From JBCDCY01 sp039180875 (GTDB lineage Bacteria > Pseudomonadota > Alphaproteobacteria > Rhodobacterales > Rhodobacteraceae): DNA of 62,124 nt. The first letter of the stretch is position 1, and the number at the start of each line of letters is the position of its first letter. Below, one piece after another: positions 53,950-62,124 of the stretch. The position numbers and the translations under genes were made by a program. The notes under the pieces are model-generated. The model saw nothing but the letters and a program-made list of their open reading frames with translations. It ran no database searches and was not told where the DNA came from. The stretch lies in contig JBCDCY010000016.1 of assembly GCA_039180875.1 (NCBI GenBank), forward strand, positions 1-62,124. Direction: 5' to 3'.

Positions 53950-54854
53950 GAGGCGTCCTCCACCATCCAGGTCACCAGCGCCTCGAAGGACATGCCGCAA
54001 TGCTGGGCCTGCTCCGGCACCAACGAGGTTGGGGTCATGCCGGGCTGGGTGTTGGTCTCGAGCAAGAAGAGGCCGCCCGCGCCCCGCGCCTCGTCCCAGC
54101 GCAGATCGCTTCGCGTCACGCCGCGGCAGCCCAGCGCGATGTGAGCGCGGAGCGCGATGTCGAGGCACCGCTCCGCCACCTCATCCGGCACCTCGGCCGG
54201 CAGGATGTGGTCCGAGCCGCCGGCGGCATATTTCGCCTGATAGTCGTACCAGCCGGTGCGGGAGACGATGTCGGTGACCGCCAGCGCCCGGTCGCCGAGG
54301 ACCGTCACCGTGAGCTCCCGCCCCGGCACATAGCGCTCGACCATCACCCGCTCGGGCATCTCAGCGTCCAGCTGGGCCGGGCCGTTCGCCCCCTCCGCCA
54401 CGATGTAGATGCCGACGGAGGAGCCCTCGTTCACCGGCTTCACCACATAGGGCGGCTCCATCGGATGGGCGGCCCGGGCGGCCGCAGCGCTGGTCACCAG
54501 GCTTTCGGCGACGGGCAGGCCCGCCTCGGCGTAGACCTGCTTCGCCCGGATCTTGTCCATGGCAAGGGCGGAGGCGAGGACGCCGGAATGGGTGTAGGGC
54601 AGGCCCAGCCATTCCAGCAGGCCCTGGACGCAGCCATCCTCCCCCCAGCGGCCGTGCAGGGCATTGAAGACGACATCCGGGCGCGCGTCGGCAAGATCGG
54701 CGGCGAGCGTCGCGCCGGCATCGACCTCCACCGTCTCGAACCCTGCCGCCCGCAGTGCCGCCGCGCATTCGCGGCCGGAGACCAGCGAAACCTCACGTTC
54801 CGCCGACAGTCCGCCTTTCAACACTGCGATGCGGGCGCTTGAGCTGCCCGACAT
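53937..54854 (-). CDS. ddl: D-alanine--D-alanine ligase
   Basis: A 305-residue ATP-grasp ligase: AVLKGGLSAEREVSLVSG at the start, NALHGRWGEDGCVQGLLEWLGLPYTHSG, YVVKPVNEGSSVGI, and RSDLRWDEA...FLLETNTQPGMT with the metal-binding acidic residues. It makes D-Ala-D-Ala for UDP-MurNAc-pentapeptide. It lies between murB and ftsQ, as usual for this cluster. Confidence 0.96.
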   Translation of the reverse strand: MSGSSSARIAVLKGGLSAEREVSLVSGRECAAALRAAGFETVEVDAGATLAADLADARPDVVFNALHGRWGEDGCVQGLLEWLGLPYTHSGVLASALAMDKIRAKQVYAEAGLPVAESLVTSAAAARAAHPMEPPYVVKPVNEGSSVGIYIVAEGANGPAQLDAEMPERVMVERYVPGRELTVTVLGDRALAVTDIVSRTGWYDYQAKYAAGGSDHILPAEVPDEVAERCLDIALRAHIALGCRGVTRSDLRWDEARGAGGLFLLETNTQPGMTPTSLVPEQAQHCGMSFEALVTWMVEDASCLR

Positions 54855-54949
54855 GCACGCCTCACCACTCGTCCCGCTCCGCCGGCGCGCTTGGCGCTTC
54901 TGTCGGAGCCGCCCTCAACCGCTCGGCCCTCTTCCGGGGCCTGGATGGA

Positions 54950-55873
54950 TCACGCCTTGCGGCCGATCCGCATCACTTCCCACTCTAGCCAGATTCCGGA
55001 GTTCTCCCAAACTCTTTTTCGGACCTCTTCGCCCAGGGACTCAATGTCGGCCGCCGTGGCCTCGTCGAGGTTGATGAGGAAGTTCGCGTGCTTCTCCGAC
55101 ATCTGGGCATCGCCCATCCGCAGCCCCCGGCAACCGGCCCGGTCGATCAGCGACCAGGCCTTTAGGTCGTGGACGTCGTCGTCTCGCCCCGTAGAGCTGA
55201 AACCGGCGGGATTGCGGAAGGTCGAGCCGCAGGAGCGGGCCTCCACCGGTTGGGTCTCGGCCCGGTGGGCGAGCGCCGCCTCCATCCGCGCGGCGATCTC
55301 CTCCGTCTTCCCCGGGCGCCCCTGCAGCACGACCTCGGTCAGGATCCAGTCGTCGGGCAGGTCGCTTTGCCGGTATTCGAAGCGGAGATCGCCGGGGCCG
55401 ATCTCCTGCACCCGGCCCTGGCGGTCGACGGCCGTGGCGCCGGCAAAGACGTCGGCGAGGTAGCTGCCGTAGCAGCCGGCGTTCATCTTCACGGCCCCCC
55501 CAAGGGCGCCGGGGATGGTGCGCAGGAACTCGAGCCCCGCCACCCCCGCCTCCGCCGCGCGGAGCGCGACATGGGCATCGAGCGCCGCGGCACCGGCGCG
55601 CACGCGATGCTCCCCCTCTACCGCGATACCGTTGAAACCGCGGCCAAGGCGGATCACCACGCCCGCCAGCCCGCCGTCGCGGATGACCAGGTTGGAGCAG
55701 ACCCCGACCGGCAGCATCGGCACGTCTGCTGGCAGCGCGGCGAGGAAGTCGCACAGGTCCTGGCGGTCAGCGGGCTGGAACAGCATCTCGGCCGGCCCGC
55801 CGACCCGCAGCCAGGAGAGGCGTCCCATGGCAAAGCCGGGCCGCAGGCTGCCCCGCACCTCCGGCCAGCTCAT
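54950..55873 (-). CDS. murB: UDP-N-acetylenolpyruvoylglucosamine reductase MurB
   Basis: A 307-residue FAD enzyme: SWLRVGGPAEMLFQPADRQDL and PMLPVGVCSNLVIRDGG for FAD binding, GALGGAVKMNAGCYG, and the active-site Ser in SCGSTFRNP. It reduces the enolpyruvyl group to give UDP-MurNAc. The start overlaps the DUF2484-like gene stop by four bases (ATGA). Confidence 0.96.
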   Translation of the reverse strand: MSWPEVRGSLRPGFAMGRLSWLRVGGPAEMLFQPADRQDLCDFLAALPADVPMLPVGVCSNLVIRDGGLAGVVIRLGRGFNGIAVEGEHRVRAGAAALDAHVALRAAEAGVAGLEFLRTIPGALGGAVKMNAGCYGSYLADVFAGATAVDRQGRVQEIGPGDLRFEYRQSDLPDDWILTEVVLQGRPGKTEEIAARMEAALAHRAETQPVEARSCGSTFRNPAGFSSTGRDDDVHDLKAWSLIDRAGCRGLRMGDAQMSEKHANFLINLDEATAADIESLGEEVRKRVWENSGIWLEWEVMRIGRKA

Positions 55874-56139
55874 TGCCCCGTTCCCCCGCCCCGCCAGCGC
55901 GCCCAGGCGCGGCGGGCGAAGTAGCGGATGGCCAGGCGATACTTGAAGGCGACGACCGCGACGAAGGCCAGCGCCGCCTCGATCCCGTATTCCCGGCCGA
56001 GCAGCAGGGCGACCACGGCCGCCGTCGGGATCAGCACGTAGAAGAACCGCCAGTGCCAGCGGACCGAGAAGAAGGCCGAGACGGAGGCGACGATCACCCA
56101 GCCGAGCGCCAGCAGGAGGGGGAGCGAGATGGCGGTCAC
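55870..56139 (-). CDS. DUF2484-like small membrane protein
   Basis: An 89-residue protein with two or three hydrophobic helices (LLLALGWVIVASVSAFF, FFYVLIPTAAVVALLLG, AALAFVAVVAFKY) and a basic C-terminal tail. Position between murC and murB, with ATGA coupling to murB, is the known location of DUF2484 proteins in Rhodobacterales. Function is not known. Its fixed place suggests a link to cell-wall synthesis. Confidence 0.8.
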   Translation of the reverse strand: MTAISLPLLLALGWVIVASVSAFFSVRWHWRFFYVLIPTAAVVALLLGREYGIEAALAFVAVVAFKYRLAIRYFARRAWARWRGGGTGQ

Positions 56140-56183
56140 GGCACCATCACCCCTTCCGACCCAAGCCCCGCTGCGGCGACCGA

Positions 56184-57614
56184 TCAGCTGCCGCCCGCCG
56201 CCACGGCCTTGGCGGGGCCGAGCGCAGCTGGCAAGTCGTGGGCCCAGGTGGTGATGGAGCCGGCGCCGAGGCAGACGACCATGTCGCCGGCCTCCGCCTC
56301 CTCCCGGATCAGATCGGCCAGCATCTCCGGCGCCTCGAGCGCCAGGGCCCGGCGGTGGCCGTGAGCCTGCAATCCTTCAACCAGGGCGTCGCGGTCGACG
56401 CCCTCGATCGGGTCCTCGCCGGCGGCGAAAACCTCGCTGATGACGACCGTATCGGCATCGTTGAAGCAGGTGCAGAAATCCTCGAACAGGCTCGAGAGCC
56501 TGCTGTAGCGGTGGGGTTGGTGGACGGCGATCACCCGCCCCTCGGTCGACTGGCGGGCGGCGCGCAGCACCGCGGCGATCTCCACTGGATGGTGGCCGTA
56601 ATCGTCGATGATGGTGATGCCGTCCACGCTGCCCACCCGGGTGAAGCGGCGGTTGACGCCCCCGAAGGCGGCGAGCGCGGTGCGGATCGCCTCGTCCGGC
56701 AGTTTCAGCTCCAGCGCCACGGCGATGGCGGCGAGCGCGTTCTGCACGTTGTGCTCGCCCGGCATCGGCAAGGACAGGCCCTCGATCCGCCGCTCGCCGA
56801 ACCGGCCGCGAGCGATGACGTCGAACCGCGCGGCGCCGGCCGCGTAGCGCAGGTTCACACCGCAGACATCGGATTGCAGGGAGAAGCCGTAGGTCACGAT
56901 CCGCCGGTCGTCGATGCGACCCACCAGGGCCTGCACCTCGGGATGGTCGAGGCAGCAGATGGCGGCGCCGTAGAACGGGATGTTGCCGACGAACTGATCG
57001 AAGGCGTGGCGCAGGCTTTCGAAATCGCCGTAATGGTCCATGTGCTCAGGGTCGATGTTGGTGACGACGGCCAGCGTCGCGGGCAGCTTGACGAAGGTGC
57101 CGTCGCTCTCATCCGCCTCGACGACCATCCAGTCGCCCTCCCCCTTCCGGGCGTTGGAGCCGTAGGCGTGGATGATGCCGCCGTTGATCACCGTCGGATC
57201 GACCCCGCCGGCGTCGAGGACGGCGGCGACCAGCGATGTCGTCGTCGTCTTGCCGTGGGTGCCGGCCACCGCGACGTTGGAGCGAAGGCGCATGAGCTCG
57301 GCCAGCATCTCGGCCCGGCGCACGATCGGCAGGCCGGCGGTACGGGCGGCCAGCAATTCGGGATTGTCGGGGCGGATGGCGGAGGAGATCGTCACGACCG
57401 CCGCGCCGTTCAGGTTCTCCGCCGCCTGGCCGATGGTGATCTCGGCGCCCAAGGCGCGGAGCCGGGCGACGATCGGCCCCTCCTTCAGGTCGGAGCCCTG
57501 AACCCGGTAGCCGAGGTTCAGCATCACCTCGGCAATGCCCGACATGCCGATCCCGCCGATGCCGATGAAATGGATGGGGCCGATATCCTGGGGCAGTCGG
57601 GTGGCGGGCGACAT
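56184..57614 (-). CDS. murC: UDP-N-acetylmuramate--L-alanine ligase MurC
   Basis: A 476-residue Mur ligase: HFIGIGGIGMSGIAEVMLNLGY dinucleotide-like start, P-loop VAGTHGKTTTTSLVA near residue 116-130, ATP-site NIDPEHMDHYGDFE, and a C-terminal domain with DDYGHHPVEIAA. It adds L-Ala to UDP-MurNAc. It is two bases from the murG stop and begins the murC-DUF2484-murB-ddl-ftsQA series. Confidence 0.97.
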   Translation of the reverse strand: MSPATRLPQDIGPIHFIGIGGIGMSGIAEVMLNLGYRVQGSDLKEGPIVARLRALGAEITIGQAAENLNGAAVVTISSAIRPDNPELLAARTAGLPIVRRAEMLAELMRLRSNVAVAGTHGKTTTTSLVAAVLDAGGVDPTVINGGIIHAYGSNARKGEGDWMVVEADESDGTFVKLPATLAVVTNIDPEHMDHYGDFESLRHAFDQFVGNIPFYGAAICCLDHPEVQALVGRIDDRRIVTYGFSLQSDVCGVNLRYAAGAARFDVIARGRFGERRIEGLSLPMPGEHNVQNALAAIAVALELKLPDEAIRTALAAFGGVNRRFTRVGSVDGITIIDDYGHHPVEIAAVLRAARQSTEGRVIAVHQPHRYSRLSSLFEDFCTCFNDADTVVISEVFAAGEDPIEGVDRDALVEGLQAHGHRRALALEAPEMLADLIREEAEAGDMVVCLGAGSITTWAHDLPAALGPAKAVAAGGS

Positions 57615-57616
57615 GC

Positions 57617-58714
57617 TTAGGTCCCTCTCTCTCTCAGTGTCTCGACCAGATCGGCCAGGTCGTGGGCGGCGTTCGGGCGGCCGAGGCGGCGGGCGGCTTC
57701 GGCCATCTGGGCGGCGCGGCCGGGATCGGTCAGGATTGCGGTGATCTGCCCCGCCAGGGCGGTGGGCGTCAAGTCTCGCTCCGCCACTGTCAGAGCGGCG
57801 CCGGCCTCGGTGAGCGGGCGGGCATTGGCGGTCTGCTCGTCGCGGATGGCGATGGCGAGGGGCACGAAGATCGCCGGCCGCCCGATGGCCGCGATGTCAG
57901 CGACGGAGGAGGCGCCTGCGCGGCAGATCACCAGCTGCGCCGCGGCCAGACGGTCGGCCATGTCGTGGATGAACGGCATAACCTCGGCGGCGATGTCGGC
58001 CGCGCGATAGGCCTCCTCCACCGCGCCAACCTCCTCGGCCCGGGCCTGCTGCACGACCCGAAGCCGTCCGCGCAGCGCCCCCGGTATCTCCGCCAGCGCC
58101 GGCGGCACCGTCTCCGACAGGATGCGCGCGCCCTGGGAGCCGCCGAAGACCAGGACGGAAAGCGCCCCCTCGTCGAGCGGCGGGTCGTAGGGCGCGCCCG
58201 CCCTCTCCCGGATCGCGGCGCGGACCGGGTTGCCGGTGTGCACACCCTCCGCACCCGCCGGCAGATCCGTCGGCCAGACCGCGCAGGCCACCCGGTCCAC
58301 ATGGCGGGCGAACAATCGGTTGACCCGGCCGAGCACGCCGTTCTGCTCATGCAGCATCCGTGGCGTCCGGCGCAGCACCGCGGCAGCCAGCGCCGGCAGG
58401 GCCGGATAGCCGCCGAAGCCCACCACGACCCCCGGCGGGTCGCGGCGCATCTGGACCACTGCCCCCAGCACCCCGGCGGCGATCTGAAACGGTGCGGCGA
58501 TCTTCGCCCACAACCCCGACCGCCCGAAGGTGCCGGAGGAGACGACGCGCCGCGTCACCGCATCGGGAAAGCCATCCGCATAGCGCGCGCCCCGCTTGTC
58601 GGTGGAGAGGCTCACGCGCCAGCCGCGGGCCAGCATCTCCTCCGCCAGGGCCTGGGCCGGGAACATGTGCCCACCGGTGCCCCCGGCCGCCAGGATGAGG
58701 TGCGGCGCGGTCAC
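57617..58714 (-). CDS. murG: MurG glycosyltransferase
   Basis: A 365-residue GT28 enzyme: LAAGGTGGHMFPAQALAEEM glycine-rich loop, GFGGYPALPALAAAVL, HEQNGVLGRVNRL, VLVFGGSQGARILS, and the C-terminal ICRAGASSVADIAAIGRPAIFVPL UDP-GlcNAc site. It transfers GlcNAc to lipid I at the inner membrane, producing lipid II. The start overlaps the ftsW stop by four bases. Confidence 0.97.
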   Translation of the reverse strand: MTAPHLILAAGGTGGHMFPAQALAEEMLARGWRVSLSTDKRGARYADGFPDAVTRRVVSSGTFGRSGLWAKIAAPFQIAAGVLGAVVQMRRDPPGVVVGFGGYPALPALAAAVLRRTPRMLHEQNGVLGRVNRLFARHVDRVACAVWPTDLPAGAEGVHTGNPVRAAIRERAGAPYDPPLDEGALSVLVFGGSQGARILSETVPPALAEIPGALRGRLRVVQQARAEEVGAVEEAYRAADIAAEVMPFIHDMADRLAAAQLVICRAGASSVADIAAIGRPAIFVPLAIAIRDEQTANARPLTEAGAALTVAERDLTPTALAGQITAILTDPGRAAQMAEAARRLGRPNAAHDLADLVETLRERGT

Positions 58715-59880
58715 CCCCGCAATTCGCCAGAGAGCGCGTCGCGAAGCGCATCCTGCGGCCGCCGCTGGGTGAGGGCCAGGAGCATGCCGAGCCCCAGCCC
58801 GGCCGCCAGCGCAGACGACCCGCCATAGCTGATGAACGGCAGCGTCATCCCCTTAGCCGGCAACAGCCGGACGGCGACCCCCATGTTGATGATCGCCTGC
58901 AGCCCGAGAAGAGCGGCGAGCCCCGCGCCGGCCAAGCGAATGAACGGATCACGCTCCCGCATCAGCCGGGCAAAGGCGCGCAGCACGATGGAGAGGAAGA
59001 GGAGGATGATGAAAAGGACGAGGACCAGGCCATATTCCTCCGCCGCCACCGCGATGATGAAGTCGGTATGGGCGTCGGGCAGGCGCCACTTCACATTGCC
59101 CTCGCCGACGCCGACGCCGAGGAAGCCGCCCTCCCGTATCGCGTTGGTGGCGTAGGCGAGCTGGGTGCGGGGATCGACATCGGGGCTGAGAAAGCCGTCG
59201 ATGCGCCGGGCGAAATGCTCCGACGCGCCATAGGCGAAGACGCCGACGCCGAGCACGGCGCCCGCGAGCCCGATCAGCAGCACCATCGGCGCGCCGGCGA
59301 TGAAGTACATGATGCCCCAGACCGCCAGGAGCAGGCTCGCCTGGCCGAAATCTGGCTGCAGCACCAGGAGCAAGGCCATCAGCACTGCCACCGCGAAGGA
59401 AAGGAGCTGCCCCGGCGGCCCGGATCGGTCGAAGCTCGCCGCCATCAGCCAGGCGGCGAAGACCGCGAAGGCGGGCTTCAGGAATTCCGACGGCTGCACC
59501 GAGATGAAGCCGAGGGAGTACCAGCGCACGGCCCCCTTGCCGAAGTCGGTCCCCAGCAGGGGTAAGAGCGCCACGGAGAGCGCCGCCGCGCCAAATCCCA
59601 GCACGGCGTAGCGCCGGATCTGCGTCGGCGACAACATCGACACAACGATCATCACCGCGAGCGCCGCGCCGCCGAAGATCGCCTGCCGGATCACGTAGTA
59701 GAACGGCGGCAACTCATTCCGCGCCGCCAATGGGGGTGAGGCGGCGAGGCCGAGGAGCAGGCCGAGCACGAACAGGATCAGCACGGCCGTCACGCTCCAG
59801 CGATCGACCGTCCGCCACCACAGCGGCACGAGCGGCTCCGCCGGCTTCGCGGCCGCCCCGCCATGCACCATCTCCGTCAT
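58711..59880 (-). CDS. ftsW: Peptidoglycan polymerase FtsW
   Basis: A 389-residue SEDS protein with about ten membrane helices: GKGAVRWYSLGFISVQPSEFLKPAFAVFAAWL (conserved loop), VLQPDFGQASLLLAVW with the catalytic-type Asp, and GMTLPFISYGGSSALAAGLGLGMLLAL near the C-terminus. It polymerises lipid II at the septum with FtsI. It is coupled to murG. Confidence 0.97.
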   Translation of the reverse strand: MTEMVHGGAAAKPAEPLVPLWWRTVDRWSVTAVLILFVLGLLLGLAASPPLAARNELPPFYYVIRQAIFGGAALAVMIVVSMLSPTQIRRYAVLGFGAAALSVALLPLLGTDFGKGAVRWYSLGFISVQPSEFLKPAFAVFAAWLMAASFDRSGPPGQLLSFAVAVLMALLLVLQPDFGQASLLLAVWGIMYFIAGAPMVLLIGLAGAVLGVGVFAYGASEHFARRIDGFLSPDVDPRTQLAYATNAIREGGFLGVGVGEGNVKWRLPDAHTDFIIAVAAEEYGLVLVLFIILLFLSIVLRAFARLMRERDPFIRLAGAGLAALLGLQAIINMGVAVRLLPAKGMTLPFISYGGSSALAAGLGLGMLLALTQRRPQDALRDALSGELRG

Positions 59881-59956
59881 CGGGTGAGGTCCCCCCGATC
59901 CGATTTCACGCCTGCACCATGTGCCTCATGCCCTCTACCGGGGCTCTGACGGCAGC

Positions 59957-61366
59957 TTACGCGTTCAGCGCCGCTTTCACCAGCGCTTCGAACGCCTCAC
60001 CCCGGGCCTCGAAGCTCTCGAACTGATCGAAGCTGGCGCAGGCGGGGGAGAGGAGGACAGTGTCCCCGGCCTCTGCGTCGCGCATGGCGGCCTGAACCGC
60101 AGCCTCCAGCGTGCCGCAGATCTGGTGCGGTACGGGGCCGAGGGTGGCGGCGAAGTCCTCCGCCGCCTCGCCGATCAAGTAGGCGCCGGCGATCCGGTCG
60201 AAATGCGGTGCGAGGGTGGAAATGCCCCCCTCCTTCGCTCGCCCGCCGGCGATCCACCGAATGCGGGGAAAGGCGAGCAATGCCTTCTCCGCCGCATCGG
60301 CATTGGTGGCTTTGCTGTCGTTGACGTAGGCGACACCCCCCGCCTCCGCCACCAGGGCCGAGCGGTGGGGCAGGCCGGCAAAGCTCGCGAGCGCCGCCTC
60401 GATCCGCCGGGGTGGCAGGCCAAGCGCCCGGGCCGCCGCATAGGCCGCCGCGGCGTTCTGGTGGTTGTGCGCGCCGGGCAGGCTGCGCACCTCCCGCAAA
60501 TCGATCGAGGCGACCTGCCGGCCCTGGCGCCGCTCCGCCAGAAACCCCTTGCGGGCGGTGACGGACCAGTCGTCGCCCGTGAGCTTCTGGCCGGAGGAGA
60601 TGCGGATGACCGGCCGGCCGCCCACCTCCTCCCGCATCTGGGCGGCGAGGAACCGGCCCTCCACCTCATCGACGCCGATCACGCAGGTCTCCGGCCCGCC
60701 CTCGGCAAAGAGCCGCCGCTTGGCCGCGAAATAGCCGCCCCGCCCGCCATGGCGGTCGAGATGGTCGTCGGAGAGGTTGAGGAAGATCGCGATGTCCGGC
60801 GCGAGCGCCCGGGCAAGCTCGATCTGGTAGGATGAGAGCTCGAGCACCACGACCTGCCCGTCCTCCGCCGGATCGAGATCCAGCACGCCCCGGCCGATAT
60901 TGCCACCCATCTGGGACGGCACATCGCAGCTCTCGAGGATGTGGTGGAGCAGCGCCGTGGTCGTCGACTTGCCGTTCGATCCGGTGACGGCCACCACCCG
61001 CGGCTGCCGCGCGAAGGCCGCCCAGGCCTCCGTCGCGAAGGAGCGGAAGAAGAGGCCGATGTCGTTGTCGACCACCGCACCGTGGGCCCAGGCCTGGGCC
61101 ACCGCCGGATGCGGCGCGGGGTAGAGGTGGGGGATGCCGGGGGAGGCGATCAGACAGACCACATCCTCCCAGGCACTGTCGCGCGTGAGGTCGGCGATGG
61201 TGAGGCCGAGATCCTCCGCCGCCGCCCGGGGCGCTTCGTTGTCGTCCCAGCAGAGCGGCTCCGCCCCGCCCGCCGCCAGGGCCTGAGCCGCGGCAAGGCC
61301 GGATCGGCCGAGGCCCAGCACCCCGACGCGCTGCCCGCGATAGCCGCGCACCGGGATCACGCGCAA
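59957..61366 (-). CDS. murD: UDP-N-acetylmuramoyl-L-alanine--D-glutamate ligase MurD
   Basis: A 469-residue Mur ligase: VLGLGRSGLAAAQALAAGG at the start, P-loop VTGSNGKSTTTALL near 125-138, NLSDDHLDRHGG, and VNDSKATNADAAEKAL in the C-terminal half. It adds D-Glu to UDP-MurNAc-L-Ala. It overlaps the small ATPase gene upstream by 10 bases. A 76-base gap leads to ftsW. Confidence 0.96.
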   Translation of the reverse strand: MRVIPVRGYRGQRVGVLGLGRSGLAAAQALAAGGAEPLCWDDNEAPRAAAEDLGLTIADLTRDSAWEDVVCLIASPGIPHLYPAPHPAVAQAWAHGAVVDNDIGLFFRSFATEAWAAFARQPRVVAVTGSNGKSTTTALLHHILESCDVPSQMGGNIGRGVLDLDPAEDGQVVVLELSSYQIELARALAPDIAIFLNLSDDHLDRHGGRGGYFAAKRRLFAEGGPETCVIGVDEVEGRFLAAQMREEVGGRPVIRISSGQKLTGDDWSVTARKGFLAERRQGRQVASIDLREVRSLPGAHNHQNAAAAYAAARALGLPPRRIEAALASFAGLPHRSALVAEAGGVAYVNDSKATNADAAEKALLAFPRIRWIAGGRAKEGGISTLAPHFDRIAGAYLIGEAAEDFAATLGPVPHQICGTLEAAVQAAMRDAEAGDTVLLSPACASFDQFESFEARGEAFEALVKAALNA

Positions 61367-61902
61367 TGCTCCGCGAGCGCCGCGTCGAGGAACGCCACCC
61401 GCTCGGGCACCGGGGCCTTGGGAAGGAGGACGACCTCATACCCCGCCTCCGGATAGCGACGGAGCAGGTGGTGGTACTCGGCCTCCGCCGCTGGGAAGTC
61501 GTGCCGGCGTTCGGCGTCGGCCGCGAAGATATCGGGCCAGGGCGGCGCCAGAAAGACGGTCCGGTCGTAGCGGCGGGCGGTCAGGACCTCGGGCCCCGCC
61601 TGGCCGCCCGCCCGCTCCAACGCCGCGACCGCATCGACCAGGGAGCGGTCGTAGAGCGTGGGACGGGGGCCGGCGCGCGCCGCGTCGAAGTCGCGCGTGG
61701 CGCGGACGAGGCAAGTCTCGGCGAACGCCGCGGGCGCGGTCCAGGGCAAGGCTCCGCCGCCCCGGGCACGCTCGGCCCGCACGACCTCCCGCCCCGGCTC
61801 GGCCATCGTCGGAAAGCCGCGTGCCGCCATCGCCGCGATCAGCGTCGACTTACCGCCGCCGGAGCAGCCGGAGATCACGATGCGGCGCGGGCTGGTCGTC
61901 AT
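61357..61902 (-). CDS. AAA_28/NadR-like small ATPase
   Basis: A 181-residue P-loop protein: VISGCSGGGKSTLIAAMAARG at residues ~8-28, YDRSLVDAVAALE in the middle, and a VFLAPPWPDIFAADAERRHDF segment typical of AAA_28 kinases or ATPases related to NadR and Ttd14. Function is unknown. Its overlap with murD is probably local operon packing rather than a cell-wall role. Confidence 0.8.
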   Translation of the reverse strand: MTTSPRRIVISGCSGGGKSTLIAAMAARGFPTMAEPGREVVRAERARGGGALPWTAPAAFAETCLVRATRDFDAARAGPRPTLYDRSLVDAVAALERAGGQAGPEVLTARRYDRTVFLAPPWPDIFAADAERRHDFPAAEAEYHHLLRRYPEAGYEVVLLPKAPVPERVAFLDAALAEHCA

Positions 61903-62124
61903 CGGAGCGAACCCTCCACAACGCCAGCGTCACGCAAAGCACCCGCCCGCCACCCCCACCCCCCCCGCCCGCGGGGCCGGGGGGGGGGGGGGGGGGCCCC
62001 CCCCCCGGGGGGGGCCGGGGGGGGGGGGGGGGGGGGGGGGGGTCCCCCGGGCGCGCCGGCGGCGCGCCGCCGTGTGGCAGAGGAGGGGGGGCGGCGCACG
62101 CACATCGCGCGGAGGGCGCTGCAC
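61903..62124. other. Low-quality contig end with long G/C homopolymers
   Basis: From about 61942 the sequence is dominated by C runs and then G runs (for example around 61980-61996 and 62009-62042). No gene can be read. Homopolymers of this kind next to normal 67%-GC-like sequence are typical of sequencer or assembly errors. mraY, murF and murE, expected beyond murD, are therefore not visible. Confidence 0.8.

Noticed and set aside
61980..62042. G-quadruplex-forming regulatory tract
   Set aside because: The runs are uninterrupted homopolymers at a contig end, more like a sequencing artefact than a biological element.

Overview
The window comes from a GC-rich alphaproteobacterium, most likely of the order Rhodobacterales or a close relative. 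I base this on gene order and family content, not on a database search. The clues are a MarR/OmpR pair resembling PetP/PetR beside a branched-chain aminotransferase; an AI-2E transporter, HdaA, polyphosphate kinase, exopolyphosphatase run; a short prolyl-tRNA synthetase followed by LolC/E and LolD; and a division and cell-wall cluster with a DUF2484-type membrane gene between murC and murB and with lpxC, bamD and recN behind ftsZ.

Layout. 1-4.9 kb is a defence-type accessory segment: the end of an IS3-family element, a two-gene operon resembling Hachiman (a DUF1837/HamA-type nuclease and a very large DEAH helicase), and a convergent AlpA-type regulator. About 0.8 kb without convincing genes separates it from core typA and a tRNA-Leu(CAA). 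7.9-26.3 kb is a second accessory stretch. It has four LysR-type regulators, each divergent from an enzyme gene (quinone oxidoreductase, SDR, F420-type NADP oxidoreductase, aldo/keto reductase). Exported NTF2/SnoaL-fold and VOC proteins follow two of these. Also here are a Hen1-Pnkp RNA-repair operon, a WYL regulator divergent from a drug/metabolite transporter across a long inverted repeat, and an MFS transporter. 26.4-45.9 kb is mostly core metabolism: petPR, ilvE, a TetR regulator, a Doc toxin-antitoxin pair, glyA, nadK, the hdaA-ppk-ppx group, proS, lolCD, an acyl-CoA synthetase, a membrane protein that looks like an M48 protease without its zinc site, and a serine hydrolase. 46.2-61.9 kb, all on the minus strand, is the dcw cluster (murD, ftsW, murG, murC, murB, ddl, ftsQ, ftsA, ftsZ) followed by lpxC, bamD and recN.

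How they work together. The right third makes peptidoglycan precursors, the Z-ring, the lipid A precursor and the outer-membrane assembly machinery. The hdaA-ppk-ppx group links replication control with polyphosphate turnover. The left third combines phage defence (Hachiman-like), tRNA/RNA repair (Pnkp/Hen1) and regulated redox or detoxification modules. Palindromes at several divergent promoters give concrete operator candidates. REP-like palindromes lie after ilvE and between the serine hydrolase and recN. The last ~190 bases contain long G/C homopolymers that look like a sequencing or assembly artefact.
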